A DNA stretch of 64,000 bases from Candidatus Planktophila sp. (GCA_030649935.1 JAUSFN010000022.1:1-64000); one strand, 5' to 3'. Counted from the stretch's first letter, positions 9,365 to 19,768 are shown. Numbers and translations are program-made. Notes: generated by a model not told the origin, from the letters alone.

Positions 9365-12046
9365 TCACGCTATTACTACGGCACGACCTGACTCAAGGCG
9401 TGCTATGGGTACCCGGAATGGCGAGCAAGAAACATAGTCAATACCCAGTGAATTAAAGAAGTGGATACTCCTTGGATCTCCTCCGTGCTCACCGCAGATT
9501 CCTAATTTAAAATCACTGCGTAAACTCCGCGCAAGATCAACTGCCGTGCGTAGAAGAATTCCTACTCCAGCTTCATCTAAAGATTCAAATGGATTAAATG
9601 GCAATAGTTCGAGATCTAAATACCGGGGTAAGAAAGTAGATTCAACATCATCTCGACTAAAGGCCCACGTTAATTGAGTTAGATCATTAGTACCGAAAGA
9701 GAAAAAATCAGCATAAACTCCCAATCTATCTGCGGTGATTGCCGCACGAGGTGTTTCGATCATTGTTCCGATTGGAATTTCTACTGAAAGACCTGAACCT
9801 TTGAAAGTTTTAGATATCTCTGCTTCGAGAGTTTCTCGAAGATATAAGAGTTCACGTTGAGTCGCGACTAAGGGAATCATCACTTCAGGACGTGGGTCGT
9901 GACCTAATTTTCGAACTTCAAGAAATGCATGTACAAGTGCGCGCACCTGCATCTTATAAAGCTCGGGAATTAAAATTCCCAGTCGAACTCCGCGCAAACC
10001 TAACATTGGATTCGCCTCATGTAGGCGACTCACTGCAGAAAAAAGTGCTTTATCTCGCGTAGATACCTCTTCGCTCAGCGCTTCGGCTTGTGCCATAGCA
10101 GCGCTGAGTACAACTAAAGATGGTAAAAACTCGTGCAGGGGTGGATCTAACAAACGAATTGTCACTGGTAATCCCGACATAGCCATCATGATCCCGACGA
10201 AATCCGCTCTTTGTAATGGCTCCATCTCTGCAATAACTGAACGTTGAACATCATCGTTTTCGGCCAAAACTAAACGCTCTACATATGAACGGCGAGGACC
10301 TAAAAACATATGCTCGGTGCGACAAAGACCAACACCTTCTGCACCTAAAATTCGTGCACGAATCGCATCTTCTGGAGTATCGGCATTGGTATGAACTTTT
10401 AAGCGTCGCTTACCATCGGCATGCATCAAGATGCGATCAACTGCCTTTACAACTGGGGTTGCCTCATCGGATGCTGCCGATAGACGGCCTTCCAAATACG
10501 AGGTTACAGAAGATGCAACAACTGGTACATCCCCCAAGTACACCGCACCTGTTGTGCCATCAATTGAAATAACATCACCTTCATAAACAGTTGTCGCACC
10601 CGCAGTAAATAAATTGGCGCGTTCATCAACTGAAATTGAATCGGTGCCGCAGACTGCCGTTTTACCCATTCCTCGAGCAACAACGGCGGCGTGAGAGGTT
10701 TTGCCGCCACGACTAGTTAATATCCCTTGTGATGCAACCATTCCAACTAAATCATCTGGGCTTGTTTCTCTGCGCACTAAAATAACCTTTTTACCAGATT
10801 TAGAGAGATCAAATGCTCGCTTTGAATCAAAGACAACTTCACCAACGGCAGCCCCTGGAGATGCCGGAATACCACGAGCAATTTCATTGAGTGCACCTGA
10901 TGTGTCGAACTGCGGGAACATTAACATTGCTAATTGATCGCCAGTGGTTCGACGCAACGCCTCATCCATTGAAATTTTATTCTCATCAACAAATTGAAGG
11001 GCAATTCGAAATGCTGCCTCGGCAGTGCGTTTGCCTACGCGGGTCTGCAGAATCCAGAGTTTTCCACGCTCAACCGTGAACTCAATATCACAGAGATCTT
11101 TGTAGTGAGTCTCTAATAACTCCATCACAGCATCTAATTCACCTGCGACACCCGGACTCAATTGACCAAATTCGTCAAGTGACATCGGGGTGCGGATACC
11201 TGCAACGACATCTTCACCTTGCGCTTTTTCAAGATAATCGCCGTAGCGCCCAACCTCCCCTGTCGATGGGTTACGAGTAAAAGCCACTCCCGTTCCCGAA
11301 TCATCACTGAGATTTCCAAAGACCATCGATTGAATATTAACTGCAGTACCAAGGTCAGAGGGAATTCTTTCGCGGCGTCGGTAGAGCTGAGCACGCTCTG
11401 AGTTCCACGATCTAAAAACGGCTTCAACGGATCGTATTAGGTGTTCGCGGGGATCAGCTGGAAAATCCTCACCCGTTGCTAGTTGTATAACCTTCATAAA
11501 GCCATCACACAATTGCTTGAGACCTTCAACTTCAAGCTCCTGTATATTTTCCACGCCCATCGAAGATACAATTCGCTCTTGTACTTTATGAAACTCTTCC
11601 GGTGCAATGTCACAGACGATCTTTCCAAACATCTCAATGAATCGACGATAAGAATCCCATGCAAATCGCGGATTTCCAGATGAATCAGCAAGTGACTGAG
11701 TTGTCTCAGAGGTCATTCCAACGTTAAGAACTGTTTCCATCATTCCGGGCATCGAGAACTTTGCACCAGAGCGCACTGAAACTAGAAGTGGATTTTCTAC
11801 TCCACCAAATTTCTTTCCAGTTTGACTCTCAAGATCTCTCAAGGCGGCATCGATTTCGCCAGATAAAGAAGCTGGCATTTCTCCAGATTGAAGGTAGAGC
11901 CGACATGCATGAGTTGTAATAGTAAAGCCTGGTGGAACTGGCAACCCTATCCGTACCATTTCTGCGAGGTTGGCACCTTTACCGCCTAAGAGATCTTTTT
12001 GTGTCATATCCCCGAAAGTGAAGGGAAAAATCAATTGTTCAGACAT
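9365..12046 (-). CDS. ppdK: Pyruvate, phosphate dikinase
   Basis: Interconverts pyruvate, ATP and phosphate with phosphoenolpyruvate, AMP and diphosphate, linking glycolysis and gluconeogenesis. At 893 residues it has normal length. It opens with the ATP-grasp segment GGKGANLAEMVRIGLPVPPGF. The swivelling phosphohistidine domain shows LTSRGGKTSHAAVVARG (phosphorylated His in the centre), and the C-terminal barrel ends with GICGEHGGDP containing the catalytic cysteine. The ATG at 12046 follows AAGGAG at five bases. Together with malic enzyme and the lactate/propionate genes nearby it fits a flexible PEP-pyruvate node. Confidence 0.96.
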   Translation of the reverse strand: MSEQLIFPFTFGDMTQKDLLGGKGANLAEMVRIGLPVPPGFTITTHACRLYLQSGEMPASLSGEIDAALRDLESQTGKKFGGVENPLLVSVRSGAKFSMPGMMETVLNVGMTSETTQSLADSSGNPRFAWDSYRRFIEMFGKIVCDIAPEEFHKVQERIVSSMGVENIQELEVEGLKQLCDGFMKVIQLATGEDFPADPREHLIRSVEAVFRSWNSERAQLYRRRERIPSDLGTAVNIQSMVFGNLSDDSGTGVAFTRNPSTGEVGRYGDYLEKAQGEDVVAGIRTPMSLDEFGQLSPGVAGELDAVMELLETHYKDLCDIEFTVERGKLWILQTRVGKRTAEAAFRIALQFVDENKISMDEALRRTTGDQLAMLMFPQFDTSGALNEIARGIPASPGAAVGEVVFDSKRAFDLSKSGKKVILVRRETSPDDLVGMVASQGILTSRGGKTSHAAVVARGMGKTAVCGTDSISVDERANLFTAGATTVYEGDVISIDGTTGAVYLGDVPVVASSVTSYLEGRLSAASDEATPVVKAVDRILMHADGKRRLKVHTNADTPEDAIRARILGAEGVGLCRTEHMFLGPRRSYVERLVLAENDDVQRSVIAEMEPLQRADFVGIMMAMSGLPVTIRLLDPPLHEFLPSLVVLSAAMAQAEALSEEVSTRDKALFSAVSRLHEANPMLGLRGVRLGILIPELYKMQVRALVHAFLEVRKLGHDPRPEVMIPLVATQRELLYLRETLEAEISKTFKGSGLSVEIPIGTMIETPRAAITADRLGVYADFFSFGTNDLTQLTWAFSRDDVESTFLPRYLDLELLPFNPFESLDEAGVGILLRTAVDLARSLRSDFKLGICGEHGGDPRSIHFFNSLGIDYVSCSPFRVPIARLESGRAVVIA

Positions 12047-12169
12047 CGTTCTCCTTAGTTGTTTTCGAGGGTTAACGCGCTTTTCTCTTCATTGCTAGAT
12101 TCACTTTAGTATGGGGAAACATGTTGGAATCGTATAGGATTCATCAAAGAGCGAGGGCGAGGATTAAGC

Positions 12170-13429
12170 GTGGCCAAAAACTTCAAGCGACAGTTTCCGA
12201 GGGTCAATGAGTTAGCTCCGCTTCTCACTTTTAAACTTCCCTCCCTCCCAAGCCGTCACAAGCGTCTGGCCAAGGCGCTAACAATCTGGGATTTACGCCT
12301 TATCGCTAAGCGGCGCACACCCACAGCTCCATTCGATTACACCGATGGTTCAGCCGAATCTGAGATTACTCTTGAACGGGCTCGACGAGCCTTCTTAGAT
12401 CTTGAGTTTCGCCCTAATATTTTGCACGATGTAAGGGATGCTTCACTCGACTGTGAAGTTCTTGGAGAAAGATTTGCGATGCCCGTTGGAATCGCCCCCA
12501 CGGGCTTCACTCGAATGATGCACTCTGAGGGAGAAATCGCCGGTGCACGAGCGGCGCAAAAGTTCGGAATCCCTTTCACACTCTCCACCCTTGGCACAAC
12601 AACTATTGAAAATGTAGTTGCTGCCGCACCAGAAGGAGTGAACTGGTTTCAGTTGTATATGTGGAAGGACCGCGACGCTAGCATGGAGCTCGTTCGCAGG
12701 GCCCAGACGACAGGAGTCAAAAACTTAATTCTCACCGTTGACGTGCCTGTTTCAGGAGCACGATTAAGAGATACCCGAAATGGGTTAACGGTTCCGCCAT
12801 CATTGACGGCTAAAACAATTATAGATGCCATACCGAGACCAGAATGGTGGATTAACTTTCTTACTACCCCAGCAATTACTTTCGCATCTATGAAAAATTG
12901 GGAAGGAACCGTCGCTGAACTTTTGGATTTCATGTTTGATCCAACAATGACATTTGAAGATCTTTCATGGGTGCGGTCGCAGTGGAATGGTCAGTTAACA
13001 ATTAAAGGAATTCAAACTGTAGAAGATGCAAAAAAAGCGGCACAGTATGGCGCTGATGCAATTATCTTATCTAATCACGGAGGTCGGCAATTAGATCGCG
13101 CCCCTGTGCCACTTCATTTACTCGTTGATGTTAAAAAAGAATTAAAGAAAGATTTAGAGATCCATATTGACACCGGCATAATGCATGGAGCAGATATTCT
13201 GGCCGCTTTAGCACTCGGTGCCGATTTCACATATATCGGGCGTGCCTACCTTTATGGTTTGATGGCAGGTGGCCAAGAAGGTGTTGAGCGCGCATTGTCA
13301 ATTTTGCAGACACAAATGTTCAGAAATATGAAGTTGTTAGGCGTTAATACACTAGAGGAACTTGAACCAAAGCATGTCCGCATACTGCCAACTCTTGCCG
13401 GACTCGGCTCACTATCTGGGGGAAAATAG
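12170..13429 (+). CDS. lldD: FMN-dependent L-lactate dehydrogenase (alpha-hydroxy-acid oxidase family)
   Basis: Probably oxidises L-lactate to pyruvate and passes electrons to the quinone pool. The 419 residues have the FMN-barrel landmarks: MPVGIAPTGFTRMMH, the substrate-binding LTVDVPVSGARLRDTRNG, KGIQTVEDA with the catalytic lysine, SNHGGRQLDRAP with the active-site His-Gly-Gly-Arg, and HIDTGIMHGADILAALALGA near the end. That last variant is typical of actinobacterial lactate dehydrogenases. Translation starts with GTG at 12170. A related 2-hydroxy acid such as glycolate remains possible. The GntR regulator 26 bases downstream is the likely local control. Confidence 0.85.
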   Translation: MAKNFKRQFPRVNELAPLLTFKLPSLPSRHKRLAKALTIWDLRLIAKRRTPTAPFDYTDGSAESEITLERARRAFLDLEFRPNILHDVRDASLDCEVLGERFAMPVGIAPTGFTRMMHSEGEIAGARAAQKFGIPFTLSTLGTTTIENVVAAAPEGVNWFQLYMWKDRDASMELVRRAQTTGVKNLILTVDVPVSGARLRDTRNGLTVPPSLTAKTIIDAIPRPEWWINFLTTPAITFASMKNWEGTVAELLDFMFDPTMTFEDLSWVRSQWNGQLTIKGIQTVEDAKKAAQYGADAIILSNHGGRQLDRAPVPLHLLVDVKKELKKDLEIHIDTGIMHGADILAALALGADFTYIGRAYLYGLMAGGQEGVERALSILQTQMFRNMKLLGVNTLEELEPKHVRILPTLAGLGSLSGGK

Positions 13430-13455
13430 ATGAGAATCGCGCGAATAGGTGCAGG

Positions 13456-14208
13456 TTGAACCCGATTAAGCCCGGCGTTGCTAAGTCCTCTGCGCGTACC
13501 TCGGTCCTCTCCGATGAGACCTACGGCAAGATTAAAGAGATGATTGTGAAGTATGAAATCTCTCCGGGCTCCAGAGTCAATATCGATGCACTCTCACTTC
13601 AACTTAAAACCTCTCAGACTCCAATACGAGAGGCACTAGCCCGCTTAGAATCCGATGGACTCATCAAAAAAGAGCCACTTAAGGGTTATAGCGCTACTAA
13701 TCTCTTAACTCTTGAAGAGTTCCACGACTTATTTCAATTTCGACTCCTCATCGAACCGTGGGCAGCCGAACAAGCGGCAAAAAGGATTACTACTGAGGGA
13801 AAAAGAATTCTTAACTTAGAGATGAAAAGTACAATGAAAACTTTGAAGCAGAAGAGTGTCGATGAATTTAAGAGTTTAACTGAACATGATGCTCGCTTTC
13901 ATAAACTGATTTCACAACTATCTGGCAGCAAATCCGTTGAATCAGCCTTTGAGAGAACACACTGCCACTTACATTTATTTCGACTCTATATGGCCCATAG
14001 GCTTCACTTGATCGAAAATAATTCAAGAGCCAAATTCGTAGAAGGTCTGTTTGAACAGTACTACCAGAATGGTTCAGGACAACTGGCAATTATTGAACAT
14101 AGTGCTATTTCGAATGCAATTATCGACGGAGATTCCAAAGCTGCACGAGCTAGTATGCACTCACATATTCAATCTTCATTGAAACGCTTTTCAACTTCGG
14201 TAGAGTAG
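13456..14208 (+). CDS. GntR-family (FadR/FCD type) transcriptional regulator
   Basis: A 250-residue DNA-binding regulator. The N-terminal winged helix (about residues 18-85) includes IKEMIVKYEISPGSRVN and the GntR signature SQTPIREALARLESDGLIKKEPLKG. The rest is an all-helical FCD ligand domain with the metal-binding pattern D...H (EHDARFHKLI) and later histidines. The start is a TTG at 13456 without a strong ribosome site, so the exact N-terminus is uncertain. Lying directly behind lldD and beside the hydroxyacid dehydrogenase/prp operon, it probably senses a hydroxyacid or carboxylate. Confidence 0.85.
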   Translation: MNPIKPGVAKSSARTSVLSDETYGKIKEMIVKYEISPGSRVNIDALSLQLKTSQTPIREALARLESDGLIKKEPLKGYSATNLLTLEEFHDLFQFRLLIEPWAAEQAAKRITTEGKRILNLEMKSTMKTLKQKSVDEFKSLTEHDARFHKLISQLSGSKSVESAFERTHCHLHLFRLYMAHRLHLIENNSRAKFVEGLFEQYYQNGSGQLAIIEHSAISNAIIDGDSKAARASMHSHIQSSLKRFSTSVE

Positions 14209-14227
14209 GTAAATGCATTTAATCGCT

Positions 14228-15139
14228 CTAGCGCATCGGGCCTGCGACAATATTTGCTAATGGCTGACCAGTTGCAAAGCGTTTAAGCTGACTCTCAATA
14301 AGAGTTCGTACGCGCGGATTAAACGCACTTGAGTCTCCACCTACATGTGGAGTGATAATTACATTTGGCGCACGCCATAAACGATGGCCTTTTGGTAATG
14401 GCTCTGGATCCGTAACATCTAAACCGGCGGTGATATGCCCACGATTCAAAGCGTCTACCAAAGCATCTGTATCGACTACAGGACCTCGAGCCATATTTAT
14501 TAAGGTAGCACCCGGCTTCATCGCATCAATCCTCGATCGATTCATCAAGTGACGTGATTGCTCAGTTAATGGAAGTATGAGAATGACTACATCTAGGGTT
14601 GGCAGTAACTCATCAAAGTCGGCCATTGTCTTACTTGCGTTATTTCCGCTGCGATTAAAACCGATGACCTCGACATTAAAGAGCTCTAGCTGCCTGGCAA
14701 TCAATGAACCGATGCTTCCCGTGCCGACAATTCCCACGCGCGAATCTGCTAAAGCGCTACGTCGCTCGTGAATCCAAAGACCCTTAACTTGGTTTGCCAT
14801 GAAAGTTGCAAATCCACGCCTTGCGCTTATCGCTAATCCAATTGCCAACTCTGCTGTGGATGCATCATGGACACCCTTTGCGTTACATAATGTAACGCCG
14901 GGTGGAAGAATCTCAAGGAGATCATCTACCCCGGCATTTGGACTCTGAATAACTTGAAGAGAAGACATCATTGAAATAGCTTCTAGGGCTTGAGCACCTG
15001 ACATATAAGGGGGAATGTAAAATTGAATTGATGCGAGAATCTCTGGCTCTGGAAACTCTCCCCGTATCGGAAAGGCTTCCAATGATTCAGGAATCGCCAA
15101 TCCAGAGAATTCGCACCAGATTATTGGTGCACTCATATC
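14228..15139 (-). CDS. D-2-hydroxyacid dehydrogenase (NAD(P)-dependent)
   Basis: Reduces or oxidises a 2-hydroxy acid, for example glyoxylate/hydroxypyruvate. The 303 residues carry the Rossmann motif GIVGTGSIGSLIARQL, and the catalytic residues of the family: Arg in NMARGPVVDTDAL, Glu in DVTDPEPLPKGH, and His in ITPHVGG. The ATG at 15139 lies nine bases behind GGAG; a GTG at 15151 is less likely. It is the last gene in the run prpB-prpC-prpD-glycerate kinase, 24 bases after the kinase, and hydroxypyruvate reduction to glycerate would feed that kinase directly. Exact substrate is inference. Confidence 0.85.
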   Translation of the reverse strand, partial: DMSAPIIWCEFSGLAIPESLEAFPIRGEFPEPEILASIQFYIPPYMSGAQALEAISMMSSLQVIQSPNAGVDDLLEILPPGVTLCNAKGVHDASTAELAIGLAISARRGFATFMANQVKGLWIHERRSALADSRVGIVGTGSIGSLIARQLELFNVEVIGFNRSGNNASKTMADFDELLPTLDVVILILPLTEQSRHLMNRSRIDAMKPGATLINMARGPVVDTDALVDALNRGHITAGLDVTDPEPLPKGHRLWRAPNVIITPHVGGDSSAFNPRVRTLIESQLKRFATGQPLANIVAGPMR

Positions 15140-15163
15140 GTTTGACTCCACATAATTGAAATC

Positions 15164-16237
15164 CTATAGGAAGTTAGTGAGCTTTACACCGGCTTCAATC
15201 AAGTATCTCCGGGGATTTTCAATCGCCTCTTTAGTGCTTCCAGCCAACTCAGACAGAGCGACACCGCCCAGATTCGGGGTTGGAAATTCACCTTCTATTG
15301 ATCCCACACAATATGCAATTGGCACACCTGCTGCAATTGCACGTTCTGAGATGTGACCGACCACCTTCCCTCGAAAACTTTGGGAATCCAATCTTCCCTC
15401 ACCTGTGATTACAAGATCACTTACATGTATCGCATCATCGAGTCGGCAAATCTGCGCAATCTTGGCAGCGCCGATTTCAATAGTTGCTCCCCACAATGCA
15501 CATAAACCAAAAGAGGTTCCGCCTGCCGCACCGCTCCCGGGTGAATCAATATAATCAGTGAACCTCGAAAAACTTTGTAATCCCAATTCAAGTTGAATAA
15601 TCTCATTCTGCGTTGCACCTTTTTGTGGAGCAAACACTGAAGCCGCTCCATCAACTCCTAAGAGTGGTGAATCTACGTCCACTAAGAGAGTCACACCACC
15701 TGTAGGCGGCACAACTGCGGCGTTATTTGAAATGCTTACAATTTTTGAAAGCTGCGCTCCGCCTAAGGAAATTGATTGACCCGTAGAATCTAAGAATTCA
15801 AAACCGAGGGCCATAAGTGCGCCTACTCCGGCATCGGTACTTGCCGAGCCACCAAGTGCGCAATACATGCGCTCCACTCTCGGATCTCGTGCAGCTATCG
15901 CTAAAACCTGGCCAAAGGCAAATGTGTGCGCGCCCAGTGGATCCAGATGTGGCAAAAGAGATAAACCCGATACTTGAGCTAACTCAACAATGGCTGTTGA
16001 GCCATCAAGTAATAACCAATAGGCATTGGGTGAAACTTCAGGGCAGTAGTTACGCACTACATCTGGTCTTGCTGCCTCAATTGCATAAAGCGTTCCTTCT
16101 CCCCCATCAGCAAAAGGGATTTGAACTACCTCATCATCGGGGCGTACTGATTTCCAGCCCTTAGCAATAGCCTCTGCTACTTCAGTACTCGTTGCGCTAC
16201 CTTTAAAAGAGTCAGGCGCAATGAGAATTCGACTCAT
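15164..16237 (-). CDS. Glycerate kinase (GlxK/GarK family)
   Basis: Phosphorylates D-glycerate, most likely at the 2-position, to return it to glycolysis. The 357 residues begin with the family signature ILIAPDSFKGSATSTEVAEAIA. They contain PFADGGEGT, ALGGSASTDAGVGALMALG, GAAGGTSFGLCAL and the C-terminal ITGEGRLDSQSFRGKVVGHI. All are hallmarks of type 2 glycerate kinase. The ATG overlaps the TAA of prpD (TAATG), so it belongs to the same transcript. Pairing with the adjacent hydroxyacid dehydrogenase suggests glyoxylate/hydroxypyruvate salvage. Confidence 0.92.
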   Translation of the reverse strand: MSRILIAPDSFKGSATSTEVAEAIAKGWKSVRPDDEVVQIPFADGGEGTLYAIEAARPDVVRNYCPEVSPNAYWLLLDGSTAIVELAQVSGLSLLPHLDPLGAHTFAFGQVLAIAARDPRVERMYCALGGSASTDAGVGALMALGFEFLDSTGQSISLGGAQLSKIVSISNNAAVVPPTGGVTLLVDVDSPLLGVDGAASVFAPQKGATQNEIIQLELGLQSFSRFTDYIDSPGSGAAGGTSFGLCALWGATIEIGAAKIAQICRLDDAIHVSDLVITGEGRLDSQSFRGKVVGHISERAIAAGVPIAYCVGSIEGEFPTPNLGGVALSELAGSTKEAIENPRRYLIEAGVKLTNFL

Positions 16238-17676
16238 TAAAGCGCCATTAAATCCATGAACTCATCTACCGGTGTAGCAATGAGCCTCTCATAATCCATT
16301 GACAGGCTAAGGATTTTCTCTGCCGTTGGCACGTCAAATATGCGGGCAAGATTTGTTCTGTACTTTTCAATCAAAAGCGGAATACCGGCGGTACGGCGAC
16401 GGGCATGCCCAATGGGATACTCAACTACTTCTTCGCCCAAAGTAGTTCCATCATTAAACTCGATTGTTAAAGCATTAGCGATGGAGCGCTTCTCTGGGTC
16501 ATGATAATCAGCAGTAAAGCCGGCATCTTCAACACAGATAATTTTCTCGCGAAGCGCGTCAATTCGCGGATCTGCAGCAATGTTATCTTCGTAATCACGC
16601 GCTGTGAGTCGGCCAAAAATTAGTGGGACTGCAACCATGTACTGAACACAATGATCTCGATCGGCTGGATTATTGAGTGGACCCTTCTTATCAATAATTC
16701 GAATGCATGCCTCGTGGGTGCGGATTGTAACTTTCTTAATATCGGCCTGAGTTTTTCCCGCAGCGAGCATTGCTGCGTGAAGGGTCATTGCTGCCTCAAC
16801 TGCAGTCTGTGAATGAAACTCGGCAGGAAATGAGATTTTAAACAAGATATTTTCCATAACGTATGTGCCATAAGGACGTTGAAACTTAAAGGCATTACCT
16901 TTAAATGAGACGTCATAAAAGCCCCACGTTTTTGCGGTTAATGCCGATGGATAACCCATTTCGCCAGTCTTTGCGATAAGTGCCAAGCGAACTGCGCGCG
17001 ATGTTGCATCCCCAGCGGCCCATGATTTACGCGAACCTGCATTTGGAAAATGTCGGTACGTGCGAAGAGATTGTCCATCTACCCAGGCAAGAGACACGGC
17101 AGCAAGTGTCTGATCGCGTGTTAAATCCATCATCTGCGAAACAACTGCCGTTGATGCGACTTTAACTAAAATAACGTGATCTAAACCAACTTTGTTAAAG
17201 GAGTTTTCCAAGGCGATACAGCCCTGAATTTCATGGGCTTTAATCATGGCAGTTAGAACATCTTTAATCGTAAACTTCTTATCTGTAGTGCGTGTTAACC
17301 AATCTGCGGTGGAAAGAATTGCACCTAAGTTATCGGATGGATGTCCCCACTCGGCAGCAAGCCAGGTATCGTTAAAATCTAACCACCGAATCATTGCGCC
17401 AATGTTGAAAGCTGCCTGTACTGGGTCTAAAACATATTTAGTACCAGGGACTTTTACTCCGTTTTCTAGGTTGGCACCCTCCACAACCGGGCCAAGCAAT
17501 TTAGTACAGGCCTCGTATTCAAGGGCTTCAAGCCCGCAACCCAAAGTATCCATGAAGCAGTTCCATGCCGTTTCATAGGCCAGCGGTGATGTGATTTCAT
17601 AGTTTAGAACATAGTCAACTATGTCAATAATCTCTTGATCATATTGTTGATTTGATTTTGAGATATTGCTAGACAT
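16237..17676 (-). CDS. prpD: 2-methylcitrate dehydratase (MmgE/PrpD family)
   Basis: Dehydrates 2-methylcitrate to 2-methyl-cis-aconitate in the methylcitrate cycle for propionyl-CoA disposal. The 479 residues match PrpD in length and in segments such as WNCFMDTLGCGLEAL, MIRWLDFNDTWLAAEWGHPSDNLGAIL, and the C-terminal DPRIDALREKI. The gene lies 5 bases behind prpC and overlaps the glycerate kinase start. No Fe-S cysteine triad is expected for this family. Position and gene order make PrpD rather than an unrelated MmgE homologue the best call. Confidence 0.93.
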   Translation of the reverse strand: MSSNISKSNQQYDQEIIDIVDYVLNYEITSPLAYETAWNCFMDTLGCGLEALEYEACTKLLGPVVEGANLENGVKVPGTKYVLDPVQAAFNIGAMIRWLDFNDTWLAAEWGHPSDNLGAILSTADWLTRTTDKKFTIKDVLTAMIKAHEIQGCIALENSFNKVGLDHVILVKVASTAVVSQMMDLTRDQTLAAVSLAWVDGQSLRTYRHFPNAGSRKSWAAGDATSRAVRLALIAKTGEMGYPSALTAKTWGFYDVSFKGNAFKFQRPYGTYVMENILFKISFPAEFHSQTAVEAAMTLHAAMLAAGKTQADIKKVTIRTHEACIRIIDKKGPLNNPADRDHCVQYMVAVPLIFGRLTARDYEDNIAADPRIDALREKIICVEDAGFTADYHDPEKRSIANALTIEFNDGTTLGEEVVEYPIGHARRRTAGIPLLIEKYRTNLARIFDVPTAEKILSLSMDYERLIATPVDEFMDLMAL

Positions 17677-17681
17677 GTCAC

Positions 17682-18818
17682 CTATCGCTTTTCTATTGGT
17701 TGGAAAGTTAAATCCTCAGGGCCGGTGTAATTAGCACTTGGACGGATAATCTTGTTATCAATGCGTTGTTCAATGACGTGAGCGGCCCAACCAGTTGTTC
17801 GAGCGATAACAAAAAGAGGTGTAAAGAAAGCCGTAGGTATCCTCATCTGGTTGTACGCAACAGCTGAAAACCAATCCAGATTGGGAAACATGTTTTTTGC
17901 ATCCCACATTACCTCTTCGATTCGAGCGGCGACGTCGTAAAGAGCGGTGCTGCCATTGTCTTTGGAAAGCTCTAGCGAGATAGATTTAATAATCGCATTT
18001 CGAGGATCAGCGACGGTATAAACAGGATGACCAAAACCAATTATAACTTCCTTTGACTCTACTCGAGAACGGATATCCGATTCAGCCTCATCGGCAGATA
18101 CGTATCGCTCTTGAATTTCAAGGGCGACCTCATTTGCCCCACCATGCTTTGGTCCGCGCAGTGCACCAATTGCTCCCGTGATCGCTGAATAGATATCAGA
18201 GCCCGTACCCGCGATAACTCTGGCGGTAAAAGTAGAGGCGTTGAATTCATGTTCAGCATACAAAATGAGCGAGGCATGCATTGATTTAATCCAGAGCTCA
18301 CTCGCAGGTGCGCCGTGAAGCAGGTGCAAAAAGTGGCCAGCGATTGAGTCATCATCGGTTTCAACGCTGATTCGTGTACCGGAGTTAGCAAAGTGAAACC
18401 AGTACAGCAGCATTGAGTTTAAACAAGCGATTAATTTGTCGGCTATTTCTTGAGCACCCTCTTGTGGGTGCTCAGATGCTTCAGGATTTAGGCTTCCAAG
18501 GGCTGAAACACCTGTACGCAGAACATCCATGGGATGGGCGCTTGCCGGAATCTGCTCAAGCACCGCCTTTAGGTGATCGGGCAGACCGCGAAGGCCTTTA
18601 AGCTTTGTTTTGTAGGCATTTAACTGAGAGTGTGTGGGCAAGAGCCCATAAATTAAAAGATAGGCGACCTCTTCGAACTCGCAATGTGCAGCTAAATCAG
18701 CGATGTCATATCCGCGATAGTGAAGATCATTTCCACTTTTTCCAACACTGCACAGAGCAGTGTTGCCTGCAGGCACACCTGAGAGTGCAACGGATTTCTT
18801 TGGCTTGAACTCGACCAA
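17682..18818 (-). CDS. prpC: 2-methylcitrate synthase
   Basis: Condenses propionyl-CoA with oxaloacetate. It is a citrate-synthase-family enzyme of 378 residues. The first catalytic histidine is in [13 protein letters not shown], the second in GPKHGGANE, with the later [10 protein letters not shown] and the aspartate region further on. The short actinobacterial/PrpC form lacks the N-terminal extension of hexameric citrate synthases. The gap to prpB is nil (prpB ends at 18819), and prpD follows after 5 bases, so the three are one operon. Minor citrate synthase activity is common in this family. Confidence 0.93.
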   Translation of the reverse strand: MVEFKPKKSVALSGVPAGNTALCSVGKSGNDLHYRGYDIADLAAHCEFEEVAYLLIYGLLPTHSQLNAYKTKLKGLRGLPDHLKAVLEQIPASAHPMDVLRTGVSALGSLNPEASEHPQEGAQEIADKLIACLNSMLLYWFHFANSGTRISVETDDDSIAGHFLHLLHGAPASELWIKSMHASLILYAEHEFNASTFTARVIAGTGSDIYSAITGAIGALRGPKHGGANEVALEIQERYVSADEAESDIRSRVESKEVIIGFGHPVYTVADPRNAIIKSISLELSKDNGSTALYDVAARIEEVMWDAKNMFPNLDWFSAVAYNQMRIPTAFFTPLFVIARTTGWAAHVIEQRIDNKIIRPSANYTGPEDLTFQPIEKR

Positions 18819-19700
18819 TTATTCTCTCCCTAAAGTTTTATCTAATGCTTTTTCATACTCATAATAATTAATTCGCTCGTACAGTTCTTCACGCGTCTGC
18901 ATCGTGTCAATAACATGTGACTGTGTGCCATCGCGACGAATTCTTTCATAAATATTCTCTGCCGCCTTGTTCATGGCTCTAAATGCCGAAAGTGGATAGA
19001 GAATCATTGAAACTCCATGAGCAGCTAACTCGTCGCGGGTAAAGAGTGGTGTTAAACCAAACTCTGTTATGTTAGCCAAAATTGGCCTGGAAACGGCCGC
19101 GCTAAATTTACTGTAATCATCTAAAGTGCGAATAGCCTCTGGAAAAATTAAATCAGCCCCGGCTTCGATATATGCATGCGCGCGCTCAATAGCAGCATCT
19201 AGACCTTCTATTGCTATTGCATCGGTGCGCGCCATAATTGAGAAATCGTCTTCAGTGCGTGCATCAACGGCGGCCTTAATACGATCTACCATTTCAGATG
19301 TGCTAACAACTTCCTTGTTCGGGCGGTGACCACAACGCTTAGCCCCTACTTGATCTTCAATATGTATTGCAGCAGCGCCAGCCTTAATTAATTCTTTAAC
19401 AGTGCGGGCGATATTAAAGGCCGATGCACCGAAGCCAGTATCGGCATCGACTAATAGTGGGACATCGCAGATATTTGTAATGCGTCGTACATCGGTGAGC
19501 ACATCTTCCAGAGTGGTAATTCCAAGATCAGGCACTCCTAACGATCCTGCTGCAACTCCTCCGCCAGATAAGTAAATAGCTCGGTAGCCTGCGCGCTTGG
19601 CCAAAAGGGCGTGATTGGCGTTGATAGTTCCAATGATTTGAAGTGGGGATTCATCGCGAAGTGCGGCTTTAAATTGGGCACCTGCTGAAGTTGAGCTCAC
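18819..19700 (-). CDS. prpB: 2-methylisocitrate lyase
   Basis: Cleaves 2-methylisocitrate to pyruvate and succinate, completing the methylcitrate cycle. The 293 residues follow the ICL/PEP-mutase barrel. Landmarks are [16 protein letters not shown], the magnesium-binding VDADTGFG, the catalytic loop [12 protein letters not shown] with the essential cysteine, and [10 protein letters not shown]. Start is GTG at 19700. It is the first gene of the prpB-prpC-prpD-kinase-dehydrogenase run. A strong palindrome in the intergenic region upstream (19749-19768) is a candidate operator for it and for the divergent dioxygenase. Confidence 0.93.
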   Translation of the reverse strand: MSSTSAGAQFKAALRDESPLQIIGTINANHALLAKRAGYRAIYLSGGGVAAGSLGVPDLGITTLEDVLTDVRRITNICDVPLLVDADTGFGASAFNIARTVKELIKAGAAAIHIEDQVGAKRCGHRPNKEVVSTSEMVDRIKAAVDARTEDDFSIMARTDAIAIEGLDAAIERAHAYIEAGADLIFPEAIRTLDDYSKFSAAVSRPILANITEFGLTPLFTRDELAAHGVSMILYPLSAFRAMNKAAENIYERIRRDGTQSHVIDTMQTREELYERINYYEYEKALDKTLGRE

Positions 19701-19748
19701 GCCAAGAGTCTAGCCAGCCTAAGAGAGAGGGCAAATACAGTTCCAGTT

Positions 19749-19768
19749 GTAGTTGAACTTTCAACTAC
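19749..19768. promoter_or_regulatory. Perfect 9-bp inverted repeat (candidate operator)
   Basis: GTAGTTGAA-CT-TTCAACTAC is a perfect palindrome of 9-bp arms with a 2-bp spacer. It lies in the 86-bp divergent region between prpB and the DODA-type dioxygenase gene, 18 bases before the latter's ATG. Symmetry and arm size fit a dimeric MarR/HxlR-type repressor. No such regulator gene adjoins it, so the binding protein is unknown. Confidence 0.6.

Noticed and set aside
10285-10572. Plus-strand frames inside ppdK and other long genes
   Set aside because: Fully contained in well-supported genes on the other strand, with no independent signals.
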